64,000 nucleotides of DNA, taken from Flavobacterium sp. GTDB taxonomy: Bacteria > Bacteroidota > Bacteroidia > Flavobacteriales > Flavobacteriaceae. The first letter of the stretch is position 1; each line of letters starts with the position of its first letter. The stretch covers positions 52,990 to 116,989 of the forward strand of contig JAHEZJ010000013.1 of the NCBI GenBank assembly GCA_023251135.1, read 5' to 3'. The translations under genes were made by a program, and so were the position numbers. The notes below the pieces were generated by a model. That model ran no database searches. It was not told the DNA's origin and saw only the letters and a program-made list of their open reading frames with translations. Positions 26,530-35,554 of the stretch are shown here, piece by piece.

Positions 26530-27957
26530 TTAGCAATCTGCCATGTTTACGGCAATTGCCAATCCGCCTTCAGAGGTTTCTTTGTATTTAGAATTCATGT
26601 CTTTTGCCGTTTGCCACATGGTATTGATCACTTTGTCTAAAGGTACTTTTGCGTTTTTAGAATCGGTTTCAAGGGCTAGTTCGGCAGCATTAATGGCTTT
26701 TATGGCTCCCATAGTATTTCTTTCGATACATGGAATCTGAACCAAACCGCCAATAGGATCACAGGTTAATCCTAAGTGATGCTCCATTGCAATTTCGGCA
26801 GCCATTAAAACCTGAGCAGGAGATCCGCCCATTAATTCGCAAAGTGCTGCTGCGGCCATCGATGACGAAACGCCAATCTCTGCCTGACAGCCTCCCATTG
26901 CTGCTGATATGGTTGATCCTTTTTTGAAAATACTTCCAATTTCTCCGGCAACCATTAGGAATTGTTTGATTTCTTTTTCGCCTGCATCATGGTTTTCAAT
27001 TACCAGATAATACATTAAAACGGCCGGAATTACACCAGCGCTTCCATTGGTAGGAGCAGTAACTACGCGACCCAAAGAAGCATTCACCTCATTTACGGCT
27101 AGTGCAAAACAGCTTACCCATTTTAAAATCTGACGAAATTTCACTTCGGTTTTTCTAATTTCTTCCAGCCAGCTTTGCGGATTGGAATAGTTAGACAATC
27201 CGATTAAATTTTGATGCATGTCAAAAGCACGTCTGCGAACATTCAGACCGCCTGGCAGAATTCCTTCAGAATGGCAGCCAATGTACATACACTCTAACAT
27301 GGTATGCCAGATGCGCATTAATTCGGAGTGAATTTCGGGCTCCGGACGCATTGATTTTTCGTTTTCGTAAACAATCTCAGAAATTGATTTGTTTTCGGTA
27401 ACTGTATAATTTAAAAGCTCAACAGCATTTTGAATCGGGAAAGGGAAGGCGCATTTGATGACCTCCTTGATTTTGGCATTTGTACGTTCCTCTTTAACAA
27501 CAAATCCTCCTCCAATCGAATAAAAAGTAGATTCATATTCAGAATCGTCGGCTTTATAGGCCGTGAACTTTAATCCGTTGGCATGAAAAGGAAGGAAGTC
27601 TTTATTGAATACAATGTCCTGAAGGAAGTAGAACGGAACTTTATATTCATTAGCCAGAATAATTTCGTTTTGCTCTTCAATGTTTTTTATAATTCCGGCA
27701 ATATTTTCCACCGGAATGTATTCGGGATCTTGCCCGCTTAATCCCAGCATCACCGATAAATCGGTAGCATGACCTTTTCCGGTTAAGGAAAGTGATCCGT
27801 ATAAATCGACTTTTACACGTTTAATCTGGTCTAAAATTGATTCGTCTTTCAGCTCTTCCAAAAAACGTTCTGCGGCTCTCCATGGCCCTAAAGTATGTGA
27901 ACTTGAGGGACCAACGCCAATTTTAAGCATATCAAAAACTGAGATACATTCTTCCAT
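26530..27957 (-). CDS. sdaA: L-serine ammonia-lyase, iron-sulfur type, single chain
   Basis: Deaminates L-serine to pyruvate. 475 residues, the fused form in which the beta (ACT-like) and alpha domains are one chain. The N-terminus carries the family signature [14 protein letters not shown], and the 4Fe-4S ligands are expected at [16 protein letters not shown] and IPCIERN, all present; [18 protein letters not shown] is also typical. Cytoplasmic. A TATCTTTG box lies 20 bases upstream of the start. The gene is divergent from the antiporter. Confidence 0.95.
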   Translation of the reverse strand: MEECISVFDMLKIGVGPSSSHTLGPWRAAERFLEELKDESILDQIKRVKVDLYGSLSLTGKGHATDLSVMLGLSGQDPEYIPVENIAGIIKNIEEQNEIILANEYKVPFYFLQDIVFNKDFLPFHANGLKFTAYKADDSEYESTFYSIGGGFVVKEERTNAKIKEVIKCAFPFPIQNAVELLNYTVTENKSISEIVYENEKSMRPEPEIHSELMRIWHTMLECMYIGCHSEGILPGGLNVRRRAFDMHQNLIGLSNYSNPQSWLEEIRKTEVKFRQILKWVSCFALAVNEVNASLGRVVTAPTNGSAGVIPAVLMYYLVIENHDAGEKEIKQFLMVAGEIGSIFKKGSTISAAMGGCQAEIGVSSSMAAAALCELMGGSPAQVLMAAEIAMEHHLGLTCDPIGGLVQIPCIERNTMGAIKAINAAELALETDSKNAKVPLDKVINTMWQTAKDMNSKYKETSEGGLAIAVNMADC

Positions 27958-27976
27958 TGTGCAATTTTTATTAAGA

Positions 27977-27984
27977 CAAAGATA
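27977..27984 (-). promoter_or_regulatory. Candidate -7 box TATCTTTG of sdaA
   Basis: Exact TAnnTTTG match with 19 bases between it and the ATG at 27957; leader of about 13 bases predicted. No good -33 element. Confidence 0.5.
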
Positions 27985-28138
27985 ATTGAATAATGCAATG
28001 TCGCTTAATTTTCTATAGTTAATGTTGCCGTTTTGTTAAAATAAATATTAAATATTAATAATTTGGCAACGAAACAAAATTAATTGCTTAATATGGTATT
28101 TTCATAGAAAGTTCGCGTTTTTTTTAGGTATTTTTGTA

Positions 28139-28204
28139 ATGAAACAATCACTAAAGAAGCCGTTTTTAGAGCTTTTCGAAGAATCGGCAAATAATAACTT
28201 CTGA
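28139..28204 (+). CDS. Possible 21-residue leader peptide or small protein
   Basis: ATG at 28139 opens a 21-codon frame ending in TGA at 28202-28204; the product is MKQSLKKPFLELFEESANNN plus F, basic at the start and acidic later. A TATTTTTG promoter box (28129-28136) ends two bases before the ATG, so any transcript would be leaderless. The stop is 69 bases ahead of the antiporter start on the same strand. It could be a real small protein or chance; no homologue is known to me. Confidence 0.25.
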   Translation: MKQSLKKPFLELFEESANNNF

Positions 28205-28273
28205 GATTTTAGTTTAGTTTTAGCGTTTTATTTGCGAAAAACTAAAAGAGTTTAAAGAAGATAAAATTACATT

Positions 28274-30421
28274 ATGATAGAATTTTTCAGGCATTTTTTA
28301 CAAGAATTCGAATTACCACTCAGCAATCCAGTATTGATTTTTTCTTTGATACTTTTCATCATTCTCTTGTCACCTATTTTACTCAAAAAAATAAACATTC
28401 CCGGAATTATCGGGCTTATCATTTCAGGAGTAATTATTGGACCTCACGGATTAAATATTCTGGCAAAAAACTCGGCTGTTGATTTATTTTCTACGATCGG
28501 ACTTTTATACATCATGTTTATTGCCGGTCTGGAATTGGACATGAACGAGTTTAAAGCCAATAGAAATAAGAGTTTGTTGTTTGGCTTTTTTACCTTTATT
28601 TTTCCATTAACGATTGGGTTTCCGGTTTGTTTTTACCTGCTGAATTACGATTTTAACGCAAGTTTTTTAACCGCAAGTATGTTTGCAACCCACACTTTGG
28701 TAGCCTATCCGATTGTGAGCAAACTCGGAATCGCAAAGAATCAGGCAGTAGCCATTACGGTTGGTGGAACTATTTTGACCGATACTGCCGTTTTAATTAT
28801 TCTGGCAGTGATTATGGGAAGCAGTCAGGGAAATTTAAATCAGGCCTTCTGGATCAAACTAACGGTTTCATTAGCCATTTTCTCGGCCATCATGTTTTTG
28901 GTTATTCCGAGAATAGCAAAATGGTTCTTTAAAAAGTTAGAAAGTGAAAAACACGCCCATTATATTTTTGTGCTTTCAGTAGTGTTTTTTGCGGCGTTTT
29001 TGGCAGAAGTAGCGGGGGTAGAGCCAATCATCGGAGCATTCGTTGCCGGTTTAGCACTTAACCCTTTAATTCCGCATTCGTCAGCCTTGATGAACAGAAT
29101 TGAATTTATTGGAAATGCATTGTTCATTCCGTTTTTCCTGATTTCGGTAGGGATGCTGGTAGACATCAGCGTGATCCTGAGCGGACCAACGGCTTTGATT
29201 GTAGCCGGAACACTGAGTGTTGTTGCTATTTTTGGAAAATGGATTGCCGCTTTCTTTACGCAAATCGTTTTTAGATATACCAAAACCGAAAGACAGCTTA
29301 TTTTTGGATTGAGCAGTGCGCATGCCGCAGCAACTCTGGCCGTTATTCTGGTTGGATTTAAAGCAAAGATCTTAGACGAAAACATCCTGAACGGGACCAT
29401 TATTTTAATCCTGATTACGTGTATTGTGGCCTCTTTTGCCACAGAAAAAGCAGCCAAAAAGATTGCTATTTGCGAAGAAGAAGTTTCAAATGAAGATGCC
29501 AATGGCGATCAGATTTTAGACGAGCATATTTTAATTCCGTTAGCCAAAACATCGGCTACAGCCAGTTTGTTAGATTTTGCTCTTTTGATAAAAGATAAAA
29601 AATCGTCTAATCCGGTGACCTTGTTAACGATTGTTCCAAATAATGATCAGGCGGAAATTAATATCTTAAACTACCGAAAAGCAGTTGATAAATTTGTGAT
29701 TCAGGGTTCAGCTTCCGAAGTGAAAATCAACACCATTGCCCGAATTGACCACAATCCGGCAAGTGGAATTGCAAGAACTTCCAAAGAAATCATGTCGGAT
29801 ATCGTGATAGTGGGCTGGCCAAGAAAAACCGGTTTTCTTGATAAAATTTTCGGAGAAAATGTAGATTCGATTATCAACAATGTCGATAAGTGTTTGTTTA
29901 TCTGTAGGTTTCAAAAAACCTTTATTGAGGAAAAAAGACTGGTTTTCATCTGTCCGCCTTTCTCTGAAAGAGGGGTTGGATTTCACCTGCTTTTGCAGAA
30001 AATTTCCAGATTGTCACAGGAGTTAAGCATACCGATTGTCATTTATGCCGAATACAAAACACATCAGGCCATTTTGCAGATTGCAACAAAACTGAAGTTA
30101 AACGCCAAATTAGGTTTTAAAAGTATTTTGAACTGGGAAGATTTTGAATCGATCTCGGATGAAATTAAACCGACCGATCTGATCGTTTTCAATTTGTCCA
30201 GAAAAGGATCTGTGTCGTACCAATCGATCTTTGATAAATTACCGCAGAAATTTGAAAAATCATTCAGCGATAACAACCTGATTTTGGTTTATGCACAAGA
30301 TGATCGTAAAGAGACTGCCATGGATGCGTATGAAGATTTCACCGCAACACCATTAACCAAAGGTCTTGAAGCCATTGAGCAGATTGGCCGTGGTTTAGGG
30401 AATATTCTGAAGAAAGGATAA
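28274..30421 (+). CDS. Cation/proton antiporter (CPA2) with C-terminal USP-like domains
   Basis: Exchanges Na+ or K+ for protons across the inner membrane. 715 residues: about 12 transmembrane segments in residues 18-395 with family motifs ISGVIIGPHGLNIL, LYIMFIAGLELDM, the ion-site region GGTILTDTAVLIIL and EPIIGAFVAGLALN, followed by a roughly 320-residue cytoplasmic tail. The tail has two universal-stress-protein-like halves (HILIPLAKTSATASLLDFAL and RLVFICPPFSERGVGFHLLL), as in KefB/CHX-type regulated antiporters. Ion specificity is not deducible. The DUF2625 gene follows 31 bases later and may share the transcript. Confidence 0.9.
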   Translation: MIEFFRHFLQEFELPLSNPVLIFSLILFIILLSPILLKKINIPGIIGLIISGVIIGPHGLNILAKNSAVDLFSTIGLLYIMFIAGLELDMNEFKANRNKSLLFGFFTFIFPLTIGFPVCFYLLNYDFNASFLTASMFATHTLVAYPIVSKLGIAKNQAVAITVGGTILTDTAVLIILAVIMGSSQGNLNQAFWIKLTVSLAIFSAIMFLVIPRIAKWFFKKLESEKHAHYIFVLSVVFFAAFLAEVAGVEPIIGAFVAGLALNPLIPHSSALMNRIEFIGNALFIPFFLISVGMLVDISVILSGPTALIVAGTLSVVAIFGKWIAAFFTQIVFRYTKTERQLIFGLSSAHAAATLAVILVGFKAKILDENILNGTIILILITCIVASFATEKAAKKIAICEEEVSNEDANGDQILDEHILIPLAKTSATASLLDFALLIKDKKSSNPVTLLTIVPNNDQAEINILNYRKAVDKFVIQGSASEVKINTIARIDHNPASGIARTSKEIMSDIVIVGWPRKTGFLDKIFGENVDSIINNVDKCLFICRFQKTFIEEKRLVFICPPFSERGVGFHLLLQKISRLSQELSIPIVIYAEYKTHQAILQIATKLKLNAKLGFKSILNWEDFESISDEIKPTDLIVFNLSRKGSVSYQSIFDKLPQKFEKSFSDNNLILVYAQDDRKETAMDAYEDFTATPLTKGLEAIEQIGRGLGNILKKG

Positions 30422-30452
30422 GAGATAAAGTAAGTATATAGCTATTGAAGTA

Positions 30453-31196
30453 ATGACACAAAAACTGTTAATGACTACGGTGATTTTGATCACTTTTTTC
30501 GCAGGTGCACAAAACAAAATGAAAACTACAGAAGAACTTATTGATAAAAAAGAACCCGGCTGGACCATAGTGGAAGCAGGGATTAAAAAGGCCAAAAATA
30601 AAGTAGAGATTTTGCCTGTTGACGCGCTAAAAGCAAAGGATGCTTTGTATAAAACGCAGGTAACGACACGCTCGCCAATGGGAGCAATTGTTTTTATGAC
30701 TGGTGGACTTTTGATCGATGACGGCTGGATTCGGATTCTGGGATCAGGAAGTTCAAAATTCAATCGCAGTCTTCCGGATTGGAATCAGGGAAAGTCCTTT
30801 AAAGAATTTGGGGAAAACCCCGGTTTTTTGTTAATCGCCGATGATGCAATTGGAGGTTTTTATTTGTTGAATGGTGGCGGACTGGGAAGCGATTTAGGTA
30901 AAATTTATTACTTTTCTCCGGATAGTCTCGAATACGAACAGCTGGATGTTACATACTCGGAGTTTTTAGAATTCTGTTTTAACAACGACCTCGATAAGTT
31001 TTATTCGGGGAGCAGATGGGAAGGATGGAGAGAAGAAGTTTCGAAAATAAAAGGAGACGACGTTTTTAATTTTTACCCTTTTCTTTGGACGAAGGCAGGA
31101 AGCGATATCAATAAAACTTCGCGAAAAGTCATTTCAATTCAGGAACAATACAATTTAAATCTGGATTTGCGCAAACAGCTTGGTTTTGATAAATAA
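30453..31196 (+). CDS. DUF2625 family protein
   Basis: 247 residues matching DUF2625: EELIDKKEPGWTIVEAGIKK, TRSPMGAIVFMTGGLLIDDG, GSGSSKFNRSLPDWNQGKS, and the aromatic C-terminal block FNFYPFLWTKAG. A short N-terminal hydrophobic stretch (TQKLLMTTVILITFFAGAQ) looks like a signal peptide, which is not present in all members of the family. Function unknown. Lies 31 bases after the antiporter and 84 before a SUKH gene; DUF2625 proteins are often annotated only as conserved hypothetical. Confidence 0.8.
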   Translation: MTQKLLMTTVILITFFAGAQNKMKTTEELIDKKEPGWTIVEAGIKKAKNKVEILPVDALKAKDALYKTQVTTRSPMGAIVFMTGGLLIDDGWIRILGSGSSKFNRSLPDWNQGKSFKEFGENPGFLLIADDAIGGFYLLNGGGLGSDLGKIYYFSPDSLEYEQLDVTYSEFLEFCFNNDLDKFYSGSRWEGWREEVSKIKGDDVFNFYPFLWTKAGSDINKTSRKVISIQEQYNLNLDLRKQLGFDK

Positions 31197-31280
31197 AACC
31201 CCGGTTTAAAACTGGCGGGTTAAAATAAATTCTTCTTGGTCGATTAGAACAATATAGTTTTATAAAAGAAAATTTGGCTT

Positions 31281-31706
31281 ATGGAGGACTTAGAAAAAAT
31301 AATTGCAAAATATAATTTTCCGAAGAGAGATACAGCCAGTCATGTTAAAATTGATGATGTTGAGTTTTATGCCAATTTAAAACTTCCGGAAGATTATGTC
31401 TTTTATCTTAAAAACTATTTTGGGATTGATCAATTTATTGGCGTGGAGTTTATAAACCTTTGGAGCTTAGAAGAAATTATCGAAAACAACAAAGGTTACC
31501 ATATAGTTGAAAAAATGACCAGAACGATTGGAATTGGCTCGAACGGAAGCGGAGAATTTATTGGAATTGAAATAGATCAATTTGATCAGGTAAAAATAAT
31601 TCTTTCGCCTTTTATAGATTTGAATAGCAAATACAATACTGAAATAGGGAAATCATTTACAGACTTTCTCGTCCGTCTCGACCATAAAATCGAATGGTTT
31701 TCTTAA
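31281..31706 (+). CDS. SMI1/KNR4 (SUKH-1) family protein
   Basis: 141 residues with the SUKH fold layout: N-terminal helix (LEKIIAKYNFPKRD), the LKLPEDYVFYLKNYFGID turn, FINLWSLEEIIENN and the acidic C-terminal strand region ending in SFTDFLVRLDHKIEWFS. SUKH proteins are best known as immunity proteins of polymorphic toxin or contact-dependent systems, but many are stand-alone. No toxin gene with a matching nuclease or deaminase domain is seen on either side, so this is an orphan. Plus strand, between DUF2625 and a VOC protein. Confidence 0.8.
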   Translation: MEDLEKIIAKYNFPKRDTASHVKIDDVEFYANLKLPEDYVFYLKNYFGIDQFIGVEFINLWSLEEIIENNKGYHIVEKMTRTIGIGSNGSGEFIGIEIDQFDQVKIILSPFIDLNSKYNTEIGKSFTDFLVRLDHKIEWFS

Positions 31707-31752
31707 ACTTATTTCGTCAAAAATTATAATTTCATTTATAAAATTTAGCAAA

Positions 31753-32115
31753 ATGAATCACAAAGCAACATCCATTCGCCCTTTTATTGGAGCCAAAGAT
31801 TTTGAAATCTCCAGAAGTTTTTATCGGGATTTAGGTTTTGAAGAAGGTGTTTTAGACCCTAAGTTTTCTGTTTTTAAAACTGGTGATTTAGCCTTTTACC
31901 TTCAGGACTATTATGATAAAAGCTGGAATGAGAACACCATGATTTTTTTGGAAGTGGAAGATGTTGATTACTATTACAACCAACTTTTAGCGCTTAACTT
32001 AACTGAAAAATACGGTGTAAAATTAACCCCCACAGTTCATCTAGACTGGGGAAGCGAATGTTTTCTGCACGACCCTTCGGGTGTTTTGTGGCATTTTGGG
32101 AAGTTTAATAAGTAA
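31753..32115 (+). CDS. VOC family protein (glyoxalase/bleomycin-resistance fold)
   Basis: 120 residues, a single vicinal-oxygen-chelate domain: IRPFIGAKDFEISRSFYRDL start, FYLQDYYDK, MIFLEVEDVDYYYNQLLAL, and the C-terminal ECFLHDPSGVLWHFGKF in which the metal-ligand Glu/Gln position is occupied by residues of the DPSG block. Length and layout fit the bleomycin-resistance-like subgroup, but many such proteins are of unknown substrate. Ends the plus-strand run that began with the antiporter. Confidence 0.82.
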   Translation: MNHKATSIRPFIGAKDFEISRSFYRDLGFEEGVLDPKFSVFKTGDLAFYLQDYYDKSWNENTMIFLEVEDVDYYYNQLLALNLTEKYGVKLTPTVHLDWGSECFLHDPSGVLWHFGKFNK

Positions 32116-32142
32116 AAGGTAATTGGACAGGTTTGTGTCGTG

Positions 32143-32511
32143 TTATTTCTTTTTTACTTTTTCGAGATTTTCTTTCACCCTGAATTTTACAATTTTGGCA
32201 ATCAAATCATAAGGCATAGGCTCATGTAGCGGAAATTGCACCGAACCTTTTCCGGATTTGTATTTGGATAATTCTTCGTTAAAAGCAGCATGTCCGCTGG
32301 GCAAAGCATAAAGTCCGATATGATTTTTGAAAGCAGCAAAATACACTACGATTCCGTTTTGTTCAAAAGCCGGCATGGCATAACTGATTTTTTCTTTAGC
32401 ATCGGGAGCTGCTTCCTGAATGGTCATTCGAATCTTTTCCAGAACCTCCTGCACCTCATTCGGAAAACCGCCAATATAGGCATCGATGTTTTCGGGTTTC
32501 TTGGTTTCCAT
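32143..32511 (-). CDS. DUF1801 (YdhG-like) family protein
   Basis: 122 residues: the DUF1801 signature YIGGFPNEVQEVLEKIRMTI, EKISYAMPAF, VVYFAAFKNHIGLYALPSG and GKGSVQFPLHEPMPYDLIAK. Members are related to frataxin-like iron-binding proteins (YdhG), but a role is not established for most. One of three DUF1801-type genes in this window (others at 36658 and 48394). Its start is nine bases before the heptamer repeat array. Confidence 0.85.
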   Translation of the reverse strand: METKKPENIDAYIGGFPNEVQEVLEKIRMTIQEAAPDAKEKISYAMPAFEQNGIVVYFAAFKNHIGLYALPSGHAAFNEELSKYKSGKGSVQFPLHEPMPYDLIAKIVKFRVKENLEKVKKK

Positions 32512-32520
32512 AGGGTCTCT

Positions 32521-32625
32521 GAGTTATGAGTTATGAGTTATGAGTTTTGAGTTGTGGAATTTGGAATTTGGAATTTGGGTTTTGAATTTCAGCTTTTGGA
32601 ATTTGGAATTTCATTTTTGGAATTT
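32521..32625. repeat. Fifteen-unit heptamer repeat array
   Basis: Fifteen consecutive 7-base units without a phase break. Units one to three are GAGTTAT, then GAGTTTT, GAGTTGT, GGAATTT three times, four divergent units, and GGAATTT again at 32598, 32605 and 32619. The array fills the whole space between the DUF1801 start and the SRPBCC stop. It is the most regular short-period repeat in the window. Confidence 0.9.
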
Positions 32626-32642
32626 TTACTAAAAGAAGACTT

Positions 32643-33110
32643 TTATTCCAATCCTTTGGGAAATCGATCCAAAACTAAATTCAGTTGGATATTATGTTCT
32701 AGATAGGCTTTTGCTCCAGCCAAAACTAATGTAAAACCTTCGGTTGAATTTCGAACCTGATCAATGATTTTATCAGAATCTCCTTTTAAACCTGAATTTG
32801 TAATACTGACAAAGGTTTCATTATCGTTTAACGGACTGAATATCCATTCTACGATAGTGGTTTCGTTACCGTTTCCCCATTCGATTTCGATTTTTTTATT
32901 CTCCTCTAAAACATGCGTGGTTACGGTTAGTGAAAAGCCATACATTTCCCATGTCCATTCGGTTGTGGTGCCTTGCACTAGTTTTCCGGAACCTTTTGTA
33001 AACCAAAATTTACTGGTTATTTTCGGATCGGTAAAAGCCTGAAAAACTTCTGAAACAGGCTTTCTAATCAGCATTTCGGCTTTTGCGAAGTGGTTGTTTT
33101 CTGTTTTCAT
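32643..33110 (-). CDS. SRPBCC (AHSA1/START-like) domain protein
   Basis: 155 residues with the AHSA1 layout: KAEMLIRKPVSEVFQAFTDP near the N-terminus, KFWFTKGSGKL, a central beta sheet (GNETTIVEWIFSPL) and a long C-terminal helix (QVRNSTEGFTLVLAGAKAYL). Single-domain members bind hydrophobic ligands; the ligand is unknown. The frame extends 20 codons upstream, but ATG at 33110 (MKTENNHF) is the natural start. It shares a strand with DUF1801 and DUF1772, possibly one transcription unit. Confidence 0.85.
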   Translation of the reverse strand: MKTENNHFAKAEMLIRKPVSEVFQAFTDPKITSKFWFTKGSGKLVQGTTTEWTWEMYGFSLTVTTHVLEENKKIEIEWGNGNETTIVEWIFSPLNDNETFVSITNSGLKGDSDKIIDQVRNSTEGFTLVLAGAKAYLEHNIQLNLVLDRFPKGLE

Positions 33111-33215
33111 TTTTTGTGTTAGATGTGAAATGAGTTTGTGAAAGCTGAAATTTAGAATTTTCAACTTCATTTTTTCTTGACTTCTAATTTATAAAATTTA
33201 TGGTTTGGTTTGTCG

Positions 33216-33728
33216 TTAACGAACGGTATTGTTTTTTAGCAAACAGCTAATGATCAAAAGCGAAAAAGAAATTAGGGACGCAATGATCCGAATCAGGTTA
33301 AGAGTGTTCCATTTTGCTTCAAATTTACTTCTTAAAAGGGCTGCCTGCTCGATTGAAATATGAAGCAGATCTGTTTTATCCAGCATTTTATTAAGCGGGA
33401 CATTTCCGATAATGGTGACAAGAATAACACCGGCGAAATAGATAAGGGCAGCAGTCACTGTCAGTTTTAAAAGAATAGTATCTGATTTATAACCATAAGC
33501 GGTTGCAAAAGAAAACAATAACGGGCCAAAAAGAACTAGAAAAAACAAGGGATTTTGGATCGCACGATTCATGTTCTGAAAAGCCCTGAGATAACCAATG
33601 TCATCAAGTTTTCCAATTCCCGGCGTCACAGCGTTGCCCCAGGTAAAAAATATACCAGCTAAAAGGCCTGTAAATAAGGTGGCCAGCAGTAGTGTAACGG
33701 TTTTAGTATCTGTAATAAAAGTATCCAT
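33216..33728 (-). CDS. DUF1772 membrane protein (anthrone oxygenase-like)
   Basis: 170 residues with four hydrophobic segments and the family start LATLFTGLLAGIFFTWGNAV, followed by AFQNMNRAIQNPLFFLVLFG and the GNVPLNKMLD turn. DUF1772 proteins are integral membrane proteins; fungal relatives oxidise anthrones, but bacterial members are uncharacterised, so no reaction is claimed. Preceded by about 120 bases and followed by the SRPBCC gene on the same strand. Confidence 0.85.
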   Translation of the reverse strand: MDTFITDTKTVTLLLATLFTGLLAGIFFTWGNAVTPGIGKLDDIGYLRAFQNMNRAIQNPLFFLVLFGPLLFSFATAYGYKSDTILLKLTVTAALIYFAGVILVTIIGNVPLNKMLDKTDLLHISIEQAALLRSKFEAKWNTLNLIRIIASLISFSLLIISCLLKNNTVR

Positions 33729-33851
33729 GATTTTGTGTTTTAGTTCATAGGGTAAAATTAAAGAGATTGATTATCTGATACTTGTTCGAAAAGCATTATA
33801 ATTTGTCTGAAAAGATTTTCAGGCTTTTTGGAGAAATAAAAAGCAAAACCG

Positions 33852-34433
33852 CTAGGATTGTGTTTTATCAATCCATTTCCCGGTGGTTGGCGGGATGTAA
33901 TTTTTCATTTGAGTTAGTAAATCCTCGATGTTATCGCTTACCAAAAGCATTTGTTGATTGACGGCTTTTAGCAAACCTTTTTCTACCATAACTTTCGTTA
34001 ATTCAATCAGTGAATCATAAAAGCCATTGATGTTCAGGATGGCGATAGGTTTTTTGTGTAATCCTAATTGTCCCCAGGTAAGCATTTCAAAAAGTTCCTC
34101 GAGGGTTCCAAAGCCGCCCGGTAAAGCAATAACACCGTCGCATAAATCGTTCATTTTGGTCTTTCTCTCGTGCATGCTTTCTACTACAATCAAGTCGGTC
34201 AGACCTAAATGTGCAATTTCTTTCGATCTTAAAAAATTAGGCAGTACACCAATCGCTCTTCCGCCTTCGTTTAAAACGCCATCGGCCACGGCACCCATTA
34301 ACCCCACATTTGCTCCGCCATAAACCAGTTCTATGTCTTGTCTGGCTAACGTTTTTCCGAGCAGGGTTGCCTGTTCTTTGTAAATTTCATCGGTTCCAAA
34401 ACTCGAACCGCAGAAAACTGTTATTCTTTTCAT
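33852..34433 (-). CDS. LOG-family (TIGR00730) Rossmann protein, nucleotide 5'-phosphoribohydrolase-like
   Basis: 193 residues; ITVFCGSSFG at the N-terminus, VYGGANVGLMGAVAD, and the diagnostic PGGFGTLEELFEMLTW near residues 105-120. Characterised members cleave cytokinin nucleotides or AMP to free base and ribose phosphate. The start codon overlaps the stop of the upstream GNAT gene by one base (TAATG), implying translational coupling. Cytoplasmic. Confidence 0.92.
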   Translation of the reverse strand: MKRITVFCGSSFGTDEIYKEQATLLGKTLARQDIELVYGGANVGLMGAVADGVLNEGGRAIGVLPNFLRSKEIAHLGLTDLIVVESMHERKTKMNDLCDGVIALPGGFGTLEELFEMLTWGQLGLHKKPIAILNINGFYDSLIELTKVMVEKGLLKAVNQQMLLVSDNIEDLLTQMKNYIPPTTGKWIDKTQS

Positions 34434-34960
34434 TATTTTTTTATTTCGTAAACAAAATTATGACGAGAGGGTTCATTATAATAGGCAACTTCTAGTTCTT
34501 CTACTTTTACGGCACCCAATTTTTCTATGGCTTTTTGCGAACGGTAATTTTCTGCTCCAATATGAAATTGAACTTTATCAACCGCTTTAAAAGCATAATC
34601 CAGCATCATTTTTTTCACCTGTGCATTAAATCCGGTGCCCCAGAATTTTCTTCCGTAAAAGGTATAGCCGATAAAAACAGTTTTATTTTCGGGGTCATAT
34701 TCATAAAATCGGGTACTTCCGGCTATTTCACCTGTAGTTTTATCCAGTATTAAAAAAGCGCCTTTGCTTTCCATGGCACCTTCAAAGAAATTTTGAAAGA
34801 CTTCTTTTTCATAACGGTTTTTGTTCGGATGCTGTTCCCAAATCAAAGGATCTGAAGCCACTTGATAAAGTTTTTCAAAATCACTTTCCTGCAGCGGAAT
34901 TAATTGGGTCAGATCATCTTCTAAAATTTCGGGCTGTAGGTTTAATAGTGCGGTATTCAT
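34433..34960 (-). CDS. GNAT acetyltransferase (RimJ/RimL-like)
   Basis: 175 residues of the acetyltransferase_3 type: an N-terminal LIPLQESDFEKLYQVASDPL, a central GSTRFYEYDPENKTVFIGYT, acetyl-CoA loop WGTGFNAQVKKMMLDYAF, and YRSQKAIEKLGAVKVEE. Acetylates a protein N-terminus or small amine; substrate unknown. Coupled by a one-base overlap to the LOG gene. A second, unrelated-subfamily GNAT follows upstream at 34992. Confidence 0.88.
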   Translation of the reverse strand: MNTALLNLQPEILEDDLTQLIPLQESDFEKLYQVASDPLIWEQHPNKNRYEKEVFQNFFEGAMESKGAFLILDKTTGEIAGSTRFYEYDPENKTVFIGYTFYGRKFWGTGFNAQVKKMMLDYAFKAVDKVQFHIGAENYRSQKAIEKLGAVKVEELEVAYYNEPSRHNFVYEIKK

Positions 34961-34991
34961 TTTGAGCTGTTTTTTTAGTTACACAATAGTT

Positions 34992-35522
34992 TTAGGAATG
35001 AAGGGGCAAGCGAAAGCCAAACACTGCCAGTTCTCCCTGCATAAAATCTAAATCTTCGGATCTTTTGAAACCCAGTTTCTCATACATTTCCCAGGCTGTT
35101 TTCATGGCTAAAGTAGAGTGAATGATCACTTGCGTGCGTTTGTTAAGAGCTGCTTTTTGGATGCATTCCTGCGTTAAAAGTTTACCAATACCTTTTCCTC
35201 TTGCAGTTGTAGCAACGCCCAGCAATCGAAATCCGGCTGAGTTTTGTTCCTGAGTAGCAATGCCGCCCGAGCCATAGTATTGCATGTCGTTAAAATAAAT
35301 TACTGCACCAAAGAGCGTATTGTTTTCATCAACCGCAACTAAAAGTTCTGTTTGCGGGTAATGGGTAAAATCACCAATATTGGCCAGCATTTTATAATAG
35401 TTGGGCTGCTCATTTTCTTTAGGGAATCCCTCCAATTGCGAATAAACGCTGATGAGTAATTTTCCAATTTCTTCAAATTCTGACGAAAAAGCATTTCGGA
35501 TTGTATAAGCGGGTGGAGTCAT
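34992..35522 (-). CDS. GNAT family N-acetyltransferase
   Basis: 176 residues: YTIRNAFSSEFEEIGKLLIS start, LLVAVDENNTLFGAVIYF, the acetyl-CoA loop RLLGVATTARGKGIGKLLTQ, and MYEKLGFKRSEDLDF. The reading frame runs 18 codons further upstream into the end of the MBL-fold gene, but ATG at 35522 (MTPPAYTIRN) avoids this overlap. The acceptor is unknown. Follows the metallo-hydrolase gene by 32 bases and precedes the other GNAT by 31, so all are likely one operon with LOG. Confidence 0.87.
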   Translation of the reverse strand: MTPPAYTIRNAFSSEFEEIGKLLISVYSQLEGFPKENEQPNYYKMLANIGDFTHYPQTELLVAVDENNTLFGAVIYFNDMQYYGSGGIATQEQNSAGFRLLGVATTARGKGIGKLLTQECIQKAALNKRTQVIIHSTLAMKTAWEMYEKLGFKRSEDLDFMQGELAVFGFRLPLHS

Positions 35523-35554
35523 TCTTTTTAGGGTATTAATGCTAAGGTATAGGT

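Larger units (their letters stand above)
27958..28273. other. Divergent intergenic region between sdaA and the antiporter
   Basis: 316 bases containing the sdaA -7 box (27977-27984) and, toward the antiporter, a TATTTTTG box followed at once by a possible 21-codon ORF (28139-28204). The last 70 bases before the antiporter start show no clear promoter box. Confidence 0.45.

Noticed and set aside
28960..29502. 180-codon minus-strand frame opposite the antiporter
   Set aside because: Shadow of the antiporter codons; composition is that of a reversed membrane protein.
31197..31240. Terminator after DUF2625
   Set aside because: Partial pairing around GGTTTAAAACTGG but no T-run follows, so it was not listed.
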